64,000 nt of DNA from Symsagittifera roscoffensis (GCF_963678635.1 NC_087066.1:37077152-37141151), one strand, 5' to 3'. Shown: positions 45,772 to 58,031, counted from the stretch's first letter. A program made the numbers and translations. Notes: generated by a model from the letters alone, not told the origin.

Positions 45772-48700
45772 GTCAGTTTCACTGCCCTATAGTTCCCACT
45801 AGTTTGCATTGTTTTCAGATATCAGTAATAGTTTTATAAATCAAATTAGAAATTGTGATGACCGTTGCGATTAGCCAGTTTCGTGCAAACGGGTACTAGA
45901 CTTTTCCCGTAAATAAATTCGTTCACCATAATATGGAAATGTTAAAAAAATTTCTCATGTACTACGCACATTTTCTACATATATTGGCCTCTTGCGTGCT
46001 TGGTGCATAGTAAGCGTAGTCATTACTCTCAAAAGATCCTGCGATTCGAGTTTTTCCTAGTGCTATCAAAAATAATCGGTAAGTTTTCAGCTTGTTTAAT
46101 CGCTATCGCTTGTTTACCTACAGATTTTCTATTACTTTCCAGTCGTGTCAATTGTTGTGATTTAATTCTGAATATATTTTTCGAAAGTTTCAAATCAAAC
46201 TCTCCTACATTTTTGAAAAAAGTGGAAAAACATTTTAAAATTTTTTTGTTCCTTTTAGCAGCATCAGCGTTGCTCGGATTTTTTACATATTTTTTGATGG
46301 CATGCTCTTCTTATTACGCTTGAAATAAGCAGGCGTTATCACATCGGAGTATAGACGTTATTAAGGATAACAAAAAGAATGACAAACTCACTTGAATCAC
46401 TGTTTAGCATTTCCGGCACACTTGACCTATAGGTAACACCTACGTCTGGTATGTCTATGGGCCTACTTTCGAATCCAGTCAGTATCTGTTTTTTTTTAAA
46501 ACTGAAAATTGTCAGTTTCAAAAAATTTGTTGGTCTATCATTTATCTGCTTATGTATTATCGTCTCGGTTGCTTCCTCGCCGACGTTTCTTTCGTTGCAA
46601 ATGAAAGCTGTCCCGGTTCATTTTTGTAATCAGTAAATTGAATAACTCTGACTGTGCAGATTTTCTTTTTTATTTTCGCTGAAAAACCTTGGTCGGCCTA
46701 AATGGTTTGGGCATATATTTTATTGTTCCGACTTTCGAAGAAAAGGAGTATTTATGCTTAGTGTGTTTTTTTATTCAGTCAATTTTCAGCAATCGAAATA
46801 ATAGTTTTTAACATTTTTTTTTATAATTCATTGAAGATATCGACTCTCAGGAATCAAATTCAAAAAGATTTTTACCTACATCGTCTTTTGCGTAGGGTGT
46901 TTGAGGGAGTTTGAAAATTGCCAATTTGGTCATGCTCTAGACAATCTTAGGCGCGCTTTGAAGTTTTTCTTCATAATGCTGAACGCCTAATACGAATTTT
47001 TTTGTGCATGGCGAATTATCCCGCACAACAAAATTGTTCCAAATTGAATTGAGGTTAGCTAATCCATCGTATTAATTTCGTATGGCTTAAATTTTTACAA
47101 TTGATTTTTCCTATTGTCCAAAATTTATAGTTTTTCAATATTTTCGTCTTCCAAAAACTATTCGATATGGATTAAGGGGCTGTCGGAACATTCAGGGCGT
47201 TGCCCTGTATACGAGCAGTCTTGTTGGGTTAGTGACCTAATTTTGCGTTGCTCGAAAGAAACTTAGATTTTTCTTTAGTGTGTTTCCGTAGTAGGGAGAG
47301 GAGCATAACGTTTTCTTTTTTTTAGATTTTAGAACTTTTTCATGACATTTTTTTTTGTTTTCGATGCAGTTGACGTTTGATCAAGTGTTTTCTACTCAGT
47401 TGCCATTTGTGTATTGTTTTACAAATGTTTTTTTAATGCCGGTGGCTGTGTTGCTGGACGATTTATTTCTCGAGTTGAAGATTGTTCGAGACAAATTTTG
47501 GAGATGTTTATAATAGATGTGGTTTTTTTCGCAAGATTAAAATATCATATTGGTTTGATCTCGCAAGTGGTGCGAAGCTCTGCTTCGCCTCTTTCTCTCA
47601 ATATCTGACCCTCGCCTGTGATAACTAGTAGAGATTTTTCTCCCTCCCTGTAAGAGAGTAATTCAACGGTTAAACGATTTTTGTACCTTGTAAGGAACTC
47701 CTGTATTGCAATAGGAATAGGTGGTAGTTATTAATATCTTGTTATTGTATCTTGTGTTATAGTATGAACTATCTTTTTTTTCCAACCTAAGTCGCAAATT
47801 TTGTTGCGACACAAATTTGCGACGCAAATATTGTTGCGATAAACTGTGTTCATTTTGAAAAAGTTCATTTTAATCAATAATCAGCTATTAAGTACAGCCA
47901 ATGCTAAGGATTTTAACACAGACTATTTTTGTTTCGACTTTTGTAATGAAAGTAACGAAATATTTGCGCTCAGGGTGATTTTTTTTTCTTCAGACAAATT
48001 TCGACTTTTTAACTAGCCATTTTTGACGGGATTTTTTAAAATATCATTCAAAAAGTATTGCTTAATTTTGGAAAGATATTTCACCTGTGACCTTTTTTGT
48101 CAAGTTATAGGGGTTTAAAGATTGCCAGTTGGGCCAATTTGGGACAATTAACGCGCGATTTATTTCGCGCTATTAAAGCGTAAGCCGAGATTTAATCCGT
48201 ACTTAATATGGCGCGTGGGGGATGATTATCTTGAAAAATCTCAAATTAAAAAAAAAAATTCATTTCTATTATATTTAATTTTTTTAATGTTATTACTGTT
48301 ACAAAGACTGCTCTATAAATTGAGGCATGTTAGTGTGTCAATTTTTTTTCAAATTGACTGGTAATGCTAATGCGTCATAATTGGCATGCGTCACTTCAGA
48401 AATTTTGTACACTCAAAGAAGTTTTGTAGACTCAAAGTTTCACTCATTCAGTTTTTCCCAGTAGTGTTATCGGTAATATTTTTTGCTTGTGTATGCGAAG
48501 TGTAACTTCGCCTCTGTGATACACTTGCGAAGCTAATGCATTAATGCGAACCTTCTTTTTTTCTAACCTAAAGCGCAAATTTCGGTGCGACTTCTGGAGC
48601 ACCTTCACAGCATGCTTTGACATTCGAGTAGTGATAAATTAACACAGTTGATGCGTTTTTAATTCATCAAATGAAACGAAAAAGGCTATTTGTTTCAAAG

Positions 48701-48963
48701 AAAATCACAATAATATACACTCTAACATAATTTTAGAGTTACAACTCTAATATAAACAATAATATAATTTTTTAACTCAATATAGCTCGCAATTTTTTGA
48801 AATATATGATTTATAATGTGGCTTTTTGCTTTGCGATTTGTTACATGCAAAGTTAGTGTAGATGCCTTCAGTTTTTTATAATCCAAATGAGAAAGCGCAA
48901 TAGTATCATTTTTACTCAAATTGTTTGAACATAAGGTTTTTGATCATTTTCTGTGTTGTTAAG
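45772..48963 (+). other. Intron with dispersed repeats
   Basis: Holds tRNA-repeat-like end motifs (tgcgaag..cttcgcctc at about 47575 and 48490), a copy of the 1360-1562 repeat at 47960-48225, and AT-rich filler. Open stretches at 46000..46323 and elsewhere are hydrophobic noise without splice fit. Confidence 0.5.
47960..48225 (+). repeat. Dispersed repeat, partner of 1360-1562
   Basis: Aligns by eye with 1360-1562, including the ttattaaagcgtaagccg / tttaatccg end. Many substitutions mark it as old. Family unknown. Confidence 0.45.
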
Positions 48964-49163
48964 ATTATGGCTCAAATGAAAGCGAGATGTCGAAGTATGA
49001 GAAAGCGTATCACAAATACACATCAAACAGCAAAGGCGAGGACCACGTGCCACAAAAAGATTCATCTCGATCATCATCAAAGGGAGGAAGCAGTGACAGA
49101 AGCGAAGAAGTGGAAGAAGCGAAGATGGCACTGCTTCCGGATCAGATGCCAGGGAGTGCAAAG
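48964..49163 (+). CDS. MANSC-LDLa-Kunitz protein, polar linker exon
   Basis: Acceptor gttgttaag, donor AAG|gtaggc, phases 1 and 0. It encodes a Tyr/Lys/Ser-rich stretch (MSKYEKAYHKYTSNSKGEDH), then a Ser/acidic tract and MALLPDQMPGSAK. No domain is recognised; it is likely an extended linker. It is supported by phase agreement with both neighbours and by higher GC than the introns. Confidence 0.6.
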
Positions 49164-49578
49164 GTAGGCGAAGTGTTTTACGTCGTAGTAACACGATAAA
49201 CATTGCTGGGTACAATTGTGATATAGTTTCTCTACAAAAATATTATTTGAAATTGATCCCTCAGTGAATTAATATTAACGAATACGGTAAATAAAGAAAT
49301 CGCTCAGACTTTTTCAAAACGTTTTCTGATTTTTCACTTTTTTTTCTAATCCGTGTGGTTTTTTAGGAAAATGGATTTGATTTTTTTTGAAGTTAACTTG
49401 AAAGCAATTCTTTAAATTGAGGGCAAATTGAGTCCAGTTTTCTCCAAATGGGTTAGTTCTATCATAATTTCAGTAATAAAAGATGCTTGAAATTCAAATA
49501 TATTTTTCTTTGAGAATCCGTTTATTTTTTTTATTAGTTTTCTTAATCTCTTTATTTTTCCTATTTCTTTGCATGCAG
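49164..49578 (+). other. Intron
   Basis: A 415-bp AT-rich intron with a faint copy of the repeat family (gagtccagttttctccaaatgggtt). The first part of the long open frame starting at 49483 lies here and is not coding. Confidence 0.5.
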
Positions 49579-49909
49579 GTGCAAACCGGAGATGAACCCT
49601 CTGAAGTGTTGCAGCCCATTCGTACTAGACCAAGAACGACCGACGGAAGTGAAAAGAGCCGAGAGAATGAAAGAGAGAGTGAGCCAGACTATGAGAAAGA
49701 CACAAGCGGTAACAGTGATTCCTCAGATGATGCAGTTGTTCATAATGAAGTTGTGCATTCGAATGGAAAAGCGTCCGAAGTTGAAAATAAAAGTAACGTT
49801 GAAGAAGATAGTAGAGTTAGTGAGCAGAGAGAAGAGAGTGCGTCATCATCGTCATCATCATCATCATCTTCGTCCAGTTCTTCACATCCAATTTTGGACT
49901 GGCTCACTC
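49579..49909 (+). CDS. MANSC-LDLa-Kunitz protein, Ser/acidic-rich exon
   Basis: Acceptor gcatgcag, donor CACTC|gtaagt, phases 0 and 1. It encodes about 110 residues rich in Glu, Ser, Asp and Arg, with a run of about 14 Ser encoded by a TCA/TCG microsatellite (about 49841-49885), then HPILDWLT. The frame stays open beyond the donor to 50127, but that part runs through intron and into a Copia LTR, so I end the exon at the strong gtaagt. The phase matches both candidate next exons. Confidence 0.6.
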
Positions 49910-49947
49910 GTAAGTTGTCTTCTTACATTTCACAAGTTAGTACTCCT

Positions 49948-50034
49948 GAAGAAGACAACGTAAGATACAAGATATATTCAACCCCACCTGAAATTGTTAT
50001 TACATCACATCACATTCACGAGGCAATATTAACA
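49948..50034 (-). repeat. Copia 3' LTR (87 bp)
   Basis: Identical in length to 59654..59740, with 5 substitutions. On the minus strand it begins TGTTAATATTG. A weak purine-rich stretch (AGAGCGGTGTAAGAT) lies just before it. One base at the edge is ambiguous, because the shared flank could be read as actcct. Confidence 0.75.
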
Positions 50035-51955
50035 ATCTTACACCGCTCTGTGAGTGTCGGTCAAGTAGCACCCGATTTGTCAATTATTAATCAAATTAGA
50101 AACAGTTTCAATATATTGGATTTTTAAGGTTCCAATTGTAATCGCGTCGACGAGCTTTGCTCGGTTGGTTCTTGATGCTTTTGTGAGTCTGTATGCCAAC
50201 TGACCTTCCAACTCACCCACGCTAGTCGCTCAACACATTTTTCTGCCATGAAGCCACGCAGATAAGCCAGATCTACACGCAGACGCTTGTCGTTTTTTTT
50301 TTTGCCCCCGGCCTGCTCAGTGCAGGACCAACCGTGGGGGAGGGGGAGATGTCATCCATTTTGCCGCAGCCGGTCCCACCTTGAGGAGGCGGATGACACT
50401 GGGACCCCTCCAGCCGTGACCGAAGCGGGATTCGAACGCATGACCCTCGTGTTAAGAGAGATGTGCCCAACCCACTCGACCACGACTGCTCCAGACGCTT
50501 GTCGTGACCGTTTTCGCTGAATAAACTGAGGAGACAAGCGTGTAGCTGTCAGTTAGAGCCAAAATTGGCCCTCTCTGAGACAGGATTTCGTTCAATATCT
50601 GTTGTAGGAGAAAAGCAGTGTCAATTCCTTCAATGCAGGCCATACATTCGACACTGAGGGTGCTTCGTACTATCCGTTTGAGCTTCTGCGAGCGCCAAGA
50701 AATAAGTGCAGAGCGGTTTCTGACACAATTAATAAGAAAAACGACATAAACACCTTTTTTCTCAACATCTGCATGTTTATTAAGTGAGGCATCAGAGTAC
50801 ACCACAATTCTCCAGTCATCTGGACTACCCAAATTCGGAAAATACAAAGTGGCTCCGGAAAAGTGCAGTTGTCTAACTGTCTTGTTCAAAACCAGAACAT
50901 CGGCGACGGTGGCAGACAGTTTTCCGCTTATTTCACTCAACGTGTAGGATATATCTGGTCGAGTTTGTACAGACACCCATTGCAACTTGCCGAGTAGCAC
51001 CCTTGCTTTTGACTTTCTTCTGTCCTGAGCTCTCGATTACTGGTGCTGTCACCCTGGTTGACGCATATTTCATCAAATGTCGTCAAAAACTTTCCCATAT
51101 CAATCTTGGATTCTCCGTCATGCTCAGAGGTAAATACTCCCAGATAACGCAAAGTAGATGCGTTTCAGTTCCAATGATAAAAACGTTCCTCAGCTGGATA
51201 ACAACGTTTTCTTTGAAAAATGGCGTAACTGAGTACCAGAAATCATCAAAATGGGCTCCAATTAACCGATTAATTGACCCATTTTTGGAATTATGAACAA
51301 ACAAAGCTGGATCAAACTTGCTGACAACAAATAGCATCGCCTTTAGCCCGTACGAACAGCGTCGACCGTCCACAAGGCCGTACACGCACTTTTTGAGCTT
51401 CCACACAAATCCGCGCGCGTTTGCTTCTACGGGAGGCACTAGAAAAACGTTTCTCTTCAAATTTTCTCCCTGTAAAAATGCAGTTTTCACATCCAGGGCT
51501 CCAGAGACCCATTCTTTCAACTCGAACTGTGGAGCGCTAAGAGCAACCTGAACGTGTCCCTGGCACAAGTTGGGGAGTCTTTGACCACATTTTCGGCATC
51601 TGGGTCTTGAAAGCCTCGGGCCACCAGCCTTGCCTTTAAAGTACCGTCAATTTTGGTGCTCAAAACCCATCTAACCGTAATCGCAGTTTGTCCTGCTTCT
51701 TGGATCTTCTCGTAAACGTACAGATCTTTCCAAGCCTGCAGTTTTTTCTGTTTAGCTTCATGGTGCATGTCGGATTCATGGTTATAGAACGCTGCTTCGA
51801 TAACGTCTTCGACCTGTTCCCAATCCAGCAAGCTTGGAGCGAGGTTCACGGGTCCGACAGAGCCCTGTATAACCTCAGGCAGCTCATATCGTAAATTGAA
51901 CCAAGATTTATGCTTTCCTGTACGTTTTCCTGCTCTGCTTATCACGACGCCCTCG
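50035..51955 (-). pseudogene. Copia reverse transcriptase and RNase H
   Basis: From the Gypsy side downward: a linker, the RT start (RWVLSTKIDG, KARLVARGF), the DVKTAFLQGE segment, and a region corresponding to the catalytic box. RNase H follows (DWRIVVYSDASLNKH, STLSVECMA, LALTDSYTLV), and past the SINE the final LRxxx..QLA.RLTKAS piece. Several frameshifts and stops. Copia-type by the KARLVARGF and SDAS.N motifs. Confidence 0.75.
50294..50491 (-). mobile_element. tRNA-derived SINE inside the Copia element
   Basis: On the minus strand it starts with a tRNA-like head (A box tggtcgagtggg, B box gttcgaatccc). The anticodon loop resembles cttaaca, i.e. Leu-TAA. A GC-rich body and an A tail (the T run at 50293..50303 on +) follow. 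The 14-bp direct repeat cagacgcttgtcgt flanks it (50280..50293 and 50492..50505), the mark of LINE-driven insertion. It splits the Copia RNase H. Confidence 0.85.
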
Positions 51956-51960
51956 TGCGA

Positions 51961-52175
51961 TGTTGCGAATCATACCATTCTTCTTATTTCATTTAATTAG
52001 TTTTAAATTACTTTAACTGGTTAATTTATATTTGACCTTGGTATGTTCATTCTCTCCGGCGGAGAGAATGATCTCAGTCAGTTTTTAATGTTTTAATACA
52101 AAGATTAATTCACTTTTTAAACATATCTTATTTGTAACTAAGTAGAATTATCCGTAACAAAGAAACATTTTATCA
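51961..52175 (+). repeat. Gypsy B 5' LTR
   Basis: 215 bp, TG..CA ends. A 10-bp inverted repeat with a 1-nt centre (52049..52069, attctctccg/cggagagaat) lies in the middle and is kept in the 3' LTR. Its last A is the first base of the Gag ATG. Confidence 0.9.
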
Positions 52176-54190
52176 TGGCGCAGTCAAACAGTAACGAATC
52201 AAACGTGAGAGGTATACCTTCATTCTGGCAAAACCACACAGTGGACCCACCAATTCCTTGGGAAGAGTGGAGCGACTTATTCCAACTAGCAATAATCGCA
52301 AAGGAAAACATCAATATCGAAAATCTCTTAAATCCAACGGAACGATATCATCCACTCCCTCCAACACTAGAAAATCCATTGGAAAACGAATCAGATGCTC
52401 AAAAAACATCTCGCATTGAGAGAAATATCCGCGAGCAAAAAAGGTTCGACGATGAAGAAATGGCCTCAATTAAGTCAGAAACCAAGAAATTTAACGGCAT
52501 GAGACTAGAAGAGGCAGACAAAAAACTCAGATCCATACTCTATTTAGCCCTTGGAAACGAAGGAAAGAAATTATTCGGCCAAAAGTTCACGAGAGATAAA
52601 GTTTTACAAATTTCTTTCGAAGAATTTTGGGAAAATTTGTCTATAGCCTTTGTGAGAAAGACAAACATAACTTTCGAAAGACACAAGTTGTTGAATAGAA
52701 AACAGAGGGACAGAGAATCGCTAGAACAATTCTGGGGGGCATTAGCAGAAATGGCAAAAAGATGTGACATTCCCACAGGAGAAGACGAGTGGATCCGAGA
52801 TATATTTATCAATAATATGAAGAACTCGGACATTCAACGGAAACTTCTTACGGAAACCCTACCTCCACTAGAAGCTTTAAATGTGGCATTGATCGATGAA
52901 AAAGGAATAACAAACCACATCAAAATAACGAGTACTTTTAAATCCAACGGATACTCTTCCAATAAATCTTTTAATCATTTTAATGTAAAAAGAGAACCCA
53001 CCCTAAATATCGAAAGGAACAAGACGTGTATGAAATGCGGCGGAAGTTTTACAAAAGGACATCTGGCGGTTTGCCCCGCAAAAGATACGACCTGTACGAC
53101 TTGTAAATATCGAGTACATTTTACTAGACTCTGTAAATCACGCCGTAAAAATGTAAATTTTGTGGATAGTCAAATTGTAAATAATACAGATTGTAATTAT
53201 CCCTCGGAACAACCGGATGTAAAAAACGACCACGTTAATAGAGAATGCTGTGGAGTAATCAACGCATGGACGGAGTCCGGACAGAACGATAACGATGATT
53301 ACTCTGTATTAAACGTAACAACTATCTATGACGATCAAGGAAAGGAATTGGAGAAACTACCAAACATCGGTTTAGGAAGTGAAAACCAAGTAATTCTCAA
53401 TATACAGGTGGATTCAGCTAGCCCCGTGAGCTTCCTCAAACAAAACGTTCTACACGAGTTGAAGTTACGAGACCCTTATGTGAAGATATATCCAGTGGAC
53501 CAAGCGACTAAAGAACTTTATTGCGGATTCACGAACAATGCAATAAACATCACTGGAAAAGTAATCGTTCCCATTTTCTCGAATGGATGGTCTCATAAGG
53601 AATGCCACTTCTTCCTAACACAAGGACATGAAAGAAACATCTTGGGGAACGACAACTTGCCAAAAGGGGGAATTGAAGTTTCACAAAAATACTACCCACT
53701 ACACACCAACAAGAAAACTTGTAAGTCTATCAATTCAATTACATCACTTGACAAAGAGAACGAAATAGACATGATTTCCAAGACTTTCAAACAACTATTC
53801 CTTCAGATTGGAAAAATCGAAAATCAAACAAAAATAACACACTTTCACGAACCACTAAAGCCAATTCAACTAAAAGGAAGGCGAGTCCCACTACATTTAC
53901 TGGATTCAGTAAAAACAGAATTGTGCAGACTCAAATCTGCAGGACATATCAAAAATTTAGAAAATTGCGACAAGGACAGATTTATTAGTCCGATAGTTAT
54001 CACTTGTAAAAAGGACAAATCAATAAAGCTAGCCTTAGATTCAAAATTTATTAACCAACACATTTACAAAAACAAATACCAGATGCCCAACATACACGAA
54101 TTAGTGGATAACGTAGTAGCTCAATTTTCCAACAACTCCACCGGAGAAGTGTGGTTCACAAATCTAGATCTAAAGAATGCATATAGTTAG
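52175..54190 (+). pseudogene. Gypsy B Gag, protease and start of reverse transcriptase
   Basis: 671 codons from an ATG whose A is the last LTR base and whose next bases are the primer site. A capsid-like region occupies about residues 100-260 (FERHKLLNRKQRDRESLEQF). A double zinc-knuckle-like cluster (about 284-322, CMKCGGSF and CPAK..CTTC..HF..LC) follows. A retropepsin site (about 411, VDSASPVSFL; DSA instead of DSG/DTG) and the first RT motifs come next. The frame ends at TAG in RT motif A (LDLKNAYS), and RT continues in another frame, so this is a break and not a natural end. Confidence 0.85.
52176..52185 (+). other. Gypsy B primer-binding site (tRNA-Ser type)
   Basis: TGGCGCAGTC immediately after the LTR, complementary to the 3' end of animal tRNA-Ser including CCA. 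Same site as Gypsy A (36037..36046). It overlaps codons 1-4 of Gag. Confidence 0.75.
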
Positions 54191-54950
54191 ACTTTCGTTA
54201 GACAATTTTACTAGCAGTCAATGCAGTTTTAGTTTGGTTGGCGGAGATATAACGGGCACATATCAATTCTTAACCGGTTTTTACGGACTCGGCGATATGC
54301 CAAACGAGTTTCAAAGAGTCATGGACTCAACACTGGGAAATATTCTTTTTACAAGTTGTTACCTTGACGACATTTTAGTCGCTTCCAAAGGAAGTTTTAT
54401 CGACCACAAGAAAATTGTCTATAAAATTTTATCAACGTTAGATAGTTACAATTTCGCAGTTAAATGGTCGAAATGCAAATTTTTCCAAAAAGAAATTGAA
54501 TGGCTCGGTTTCAAAATATCAAAATCGGGAATCGCTCCACTAATTGATAAAACCAAAGCGATTAAAGATATCCCAATTCCAAAAATTCTAAAGGAATTAA
54601 GATCATTCTTCGGGTCAACTAATCAGTACATCAAATTCGTACCAAATTTAGCATCCCTCGGAAGCCCGCTAAGACCTCTTTTAAACAAAAAGTCAATTTT
54701 CTTTTGGAATGAAGTCCACACAAAAGCGTTCGATAAGATAAAATTAGAAATAGTCAATCTTACAGAAAACACTCACTTCGACGTTAAAAGATCCACGAGA
54801 GTAAAAACTGACGCTTCACATAACGGGTTAGGTGCATCCCTCGAACAACTCCACGGGAACGACTGGAAAACAGTATCGTTCGCTTCAAGATTTTTAAATC
54901 CTCACGAATCCAAATATTCAACAAACGAATTAGAGTTATTAGGGCGGTAG
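54177..54950 (+). pseudogene. Gypsy B reverse transcriptase and early RNase H
   Basis: Continuation of Pol in the next frame: GGDITGTYQF, GDMPNEFQRVMD, the catalytic box CYLDDILVAS (both Asp kept), and the thumb (FLGF-like WLGFKIS). The RNase H start KTDASHNGLGASLEQ and NELELLG follow, then a stop. The apparent ATG at 54177 is only the frame's first Met inside the RT domain. Confidence 0.85.
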
Positions 54951-55669
54951 ATCATTACAAAAATTATCTCTACGGCTCAGAATTTGAAATTATTACCGAC
55001 CACAAAGCTCTCCTTTTCGCTCTGTCACCTAATCACGGAAACAAAACGTATCATAGTCGATTGACAAGATGGGTAGATCGTCTTTTACCATTTAATTTTA
55101 CTATAAAGCATTTAGCGGGAAAAGATATGGGTTTTACTGACCTAATTTCAAGATCCCCTTCGGGAAAGGCAATCCCCCCATCACATTACGATAAAGAATT
55201 CGTAGTTGCAACGACCAAAAAATTATATAAAGCACTCAATCCGTTGGATAACGAAAATTTATTACGCAATTCAATTAGTTCAACTTCGGAAAATTCCAAT
55301 TACATGAGATTACGAAATCACGTAATAATTACAGCGTTGAATTTCATTAATTCTTCCATTCCAATTTGCAATCAAAAACATTATAGAACAGAACTTTGTA
55401 ACTCCAAATGCATTCCCTCGGACTTTTCAAACACAGACCCTACCAAAATCATTTTATCAAATTCAGCCTTCATTTATTTTTTAATTCTTAATAGTAGTTT
55501 AATTAGTAATCCTTCCGATTTTAAAATTATAAATAGTGTAAATATGTCTTATAACCAATTTGTAGTAAATCCTTCTACCTCCGGAATACAGGTCTCAATC
55601 GATTTCCAAATTTCTTCAGAACACAAAAAAATTAGTAACAAAATATCGAGAAAATCTCAAGTTACCTGA
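54944..55669 (+). pseudogene. Gypsy B RNase H end and linker
   Basis: The third frame carries YGSEFEIITDHKALLFAL, SRLTRWVDRLLPFNF and the IKHLAGKDMGFTDLISR end of RNase H, then a linker before integrase. Frame changes occur at about 54945 and 55669. Confidence 0.8.
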
Positions 55670-55676
55670 AAAACCT

Positions 55677-58031
55677 TTGGATCTAAATACGTTATTTAAC
55701 GCAAAGTTGGTCGCATTACTAACGGAAGACGACGAAATGCTAACCCCAATTGTAAAAGCTCTACAGAACAAAGTTAAAAGCATCAATGCAAATTCCCGTT
55801 ACCTGTACCAATTTGCGAAAGACCTTCACGAATCCGACGGATTATTATATATGGATGGAAAATTGGTTATTCCTTTTACACTCCGGAACACCGTTTTAAA
55901 AACATTACACGAATCCCACCCTGGCCAATTCGGTATGAAATACTTGGCACAATATATTTGGTGGCCTCGCATAAATCGACAGATCTACTTCCATGGGATT
56001 AACTGTACACAATCCACCCAAACTGGTAAGAATATAAAAAGCATTATACCCACCACACAAATTAGCGAACTTCCCGCTTTATCCGAACCCAATGAGGAAC
56101 TTAACCTCGATTTCGCCGGCCCATTAGATAACAATTGGGGAAAGAATAAATACATTTTATTATGTATAGATCGTTTCTCAAAATTTCCATCATCTAAAAT
56201 TACATCTTCAACGTCATCAAACACGGTAATCGAATTCCTTCAAGATTATTTTTACCTACATGGGATTCCTAACTCTATTCGTGTCAACCACGCATCCTGT
56301 TTTACTAGTCAGGATTTTAAATTTTTCTGTAATTTTTTTAATATCAAATTAATATTTTGTACAGCCGGGGACCATCGTTCCAACGGTCTTGTAGAAAAAC
56401 TTGTTCATACTGTAAAAATTAAATTATTAGTAATGTCACTAGAACAACAAAAACCTACCTTACAATTCGCTATCTCGAAAATTATTTGGAACTTACGATC
56501 TTCCTTCCAATCAAAAATAAAATGTTCGCCATTCGAATTACGTTTTAATAGAATACCGAACACGATCTGGGAACAATTGGCATCTAGTAATTTATCCGGT
56601 GGATTTTTAGACAAAGGAAAGTCAATCCTAAGCAAAGAAAGGGCCCTTGACTGGAACGCGGACGATCGGATAGAAGACGGGTACAAAGACTGTTTAGTAC
56701 CAAAGAAGAACCAGTCACCACTTGAGAAAGGGTACGACTCAGACCATCCTGCAGATTCAAAACCTTCTTGTTCCCGAGTGTCTCTAAACAGCCCGTTTAA
56801 AGGTAATTTACTCCGAAAGACCAATGGAAGTATAAACGGAAATCCCTTCTATAAACAATTGGGTCAGAAAATAATAAACTCAACAAAATCTACGGTCGAA
56901 CTATCCGACGGAAAAATCATTAGAAAATTGGACATCGCCATCCCAAAGTCTAAATCCTCTACAATCCGTTCATTCAAAGGAAATATTTCTTTTCCTTCTT
57001 TTATTAACACTGATTTACAAGTAGTTTCAAGAAAGACTAACAAAACAAAGCCCCAACAGACGCGGAAACTAGGCCCTAAAACGAGACGACAAATAGAGCT
57101 TCCTACCCCGGTCTCCACTAGGTCCCCAGGGATAAACCAACCAACTAAACCCAACAAGTCAAAACGAACCCGAAATAAAGCCTCGACGTCTATTACTGGA
57201 TATTTAGCAGGTGACGAATCCATGTTCATTCCGTCGGATACATCTGACATTAGTGATTGGGAGTGGATCGCGGGTGGTTTCCCATGCAGGGAAATGATAA
57301 GAGAACGTTTCATTTCGGATAACCCCATTTTTAACGAAGAACCTACCTCATCATTAGATCCTCAAACATATCAAACTAATATAAAACCTGAGATTTTAGA
57401 CGAACTTCAATCGTCGGACACAGCGGAATGTCCAATCAGTATAAAACCAGCCACCCAAACTACTTCACACTCACCGAACAAACCTCCTACTACTGCGACA
57501 TCGGAGGGACCAAACGCTCCGTTGGATACAACGAAGGAATCGGAGGGAGGAAATCCTATCGAATTTCCAGTCTTCGAGATAGAAGACTCCTCTGATGAAA
57601 ACGCGATTACTGAGGAAAGGCATCCTAAGGAGACTATTATCACCGGTAATGACTTTAAATTAAGACATTCGAGTCGAAATGTCGGACCTCCCCAGTTTTA
57701 TGGTAAACGATGGTACATAGATATTATAGATGAGAACGAAAACCAACCAGGCTCCGCGAAAAAACCAATACCTCTGGACGAAAATGACAGTTCGGGCACC
57801 ATTACACAAACCATTACAAGGAATCCCTCGGATATTCAAACCCCTATTTTCGACTTACAATCAGAAGAAGGTACATCCGACTCAGTGATCTCCTCGTCCT
57901 CAGACCAAATCTCTATTATCTCCACTGACGAATCCCTTAGAGATGCCGTGAATAGTTTGGAAAACTATATAGATTTAGATAGTGAAATTTTCAACGCGGA
58001 GTTAGAGAAATTTATGGAAGGGGACAGTTAA
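55677..58031 (+). pseudogene. Gypsy B integrase with long C-terminal tail
   Basis: 784 codons. The integrase has the zinc-binding HESHPGQFG..YIWWP part, but the second Cys pair reads CTQS. The core keeps the first Asp (LNLDFAGPL) and the Glu (GLVEKL). The second Asp region reads VNHASCF where active enzymes have TD(N/Q)GS(Q/C)F, so one catalytic Asp is Asn. An unusually long Ser/Thr/Pro/acidic tail (about 450 residues) follows, ending near LRHSSRNVGPP..Y, a common Gypsy Pol end motif. No envelope gene is seen. Confidence 0.8.

Noticed and set aside
46000-46323. 107-codon hydrophobic open frame in a MANSC-gene intron
   Set aside because: Atypical start, AT-rich composition, no splice-site or phase fit to neighbours, no family resemblance.
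49910-50127. Continuation of the Ser-rich exon as a long open frame to a stop at 50127
   Set aside because: It passes a strong gtaagt donor and runs into the Copia LTR, which repeats 9.7 kb away with target duplicates. The frame is open by chance.
50287-50520. Open frame over the GC-rich patch at 50.3-50.5 kb
   Set aside because: The patch is a tRNA-derived SINE with A tail and target duplication on the minus strand.
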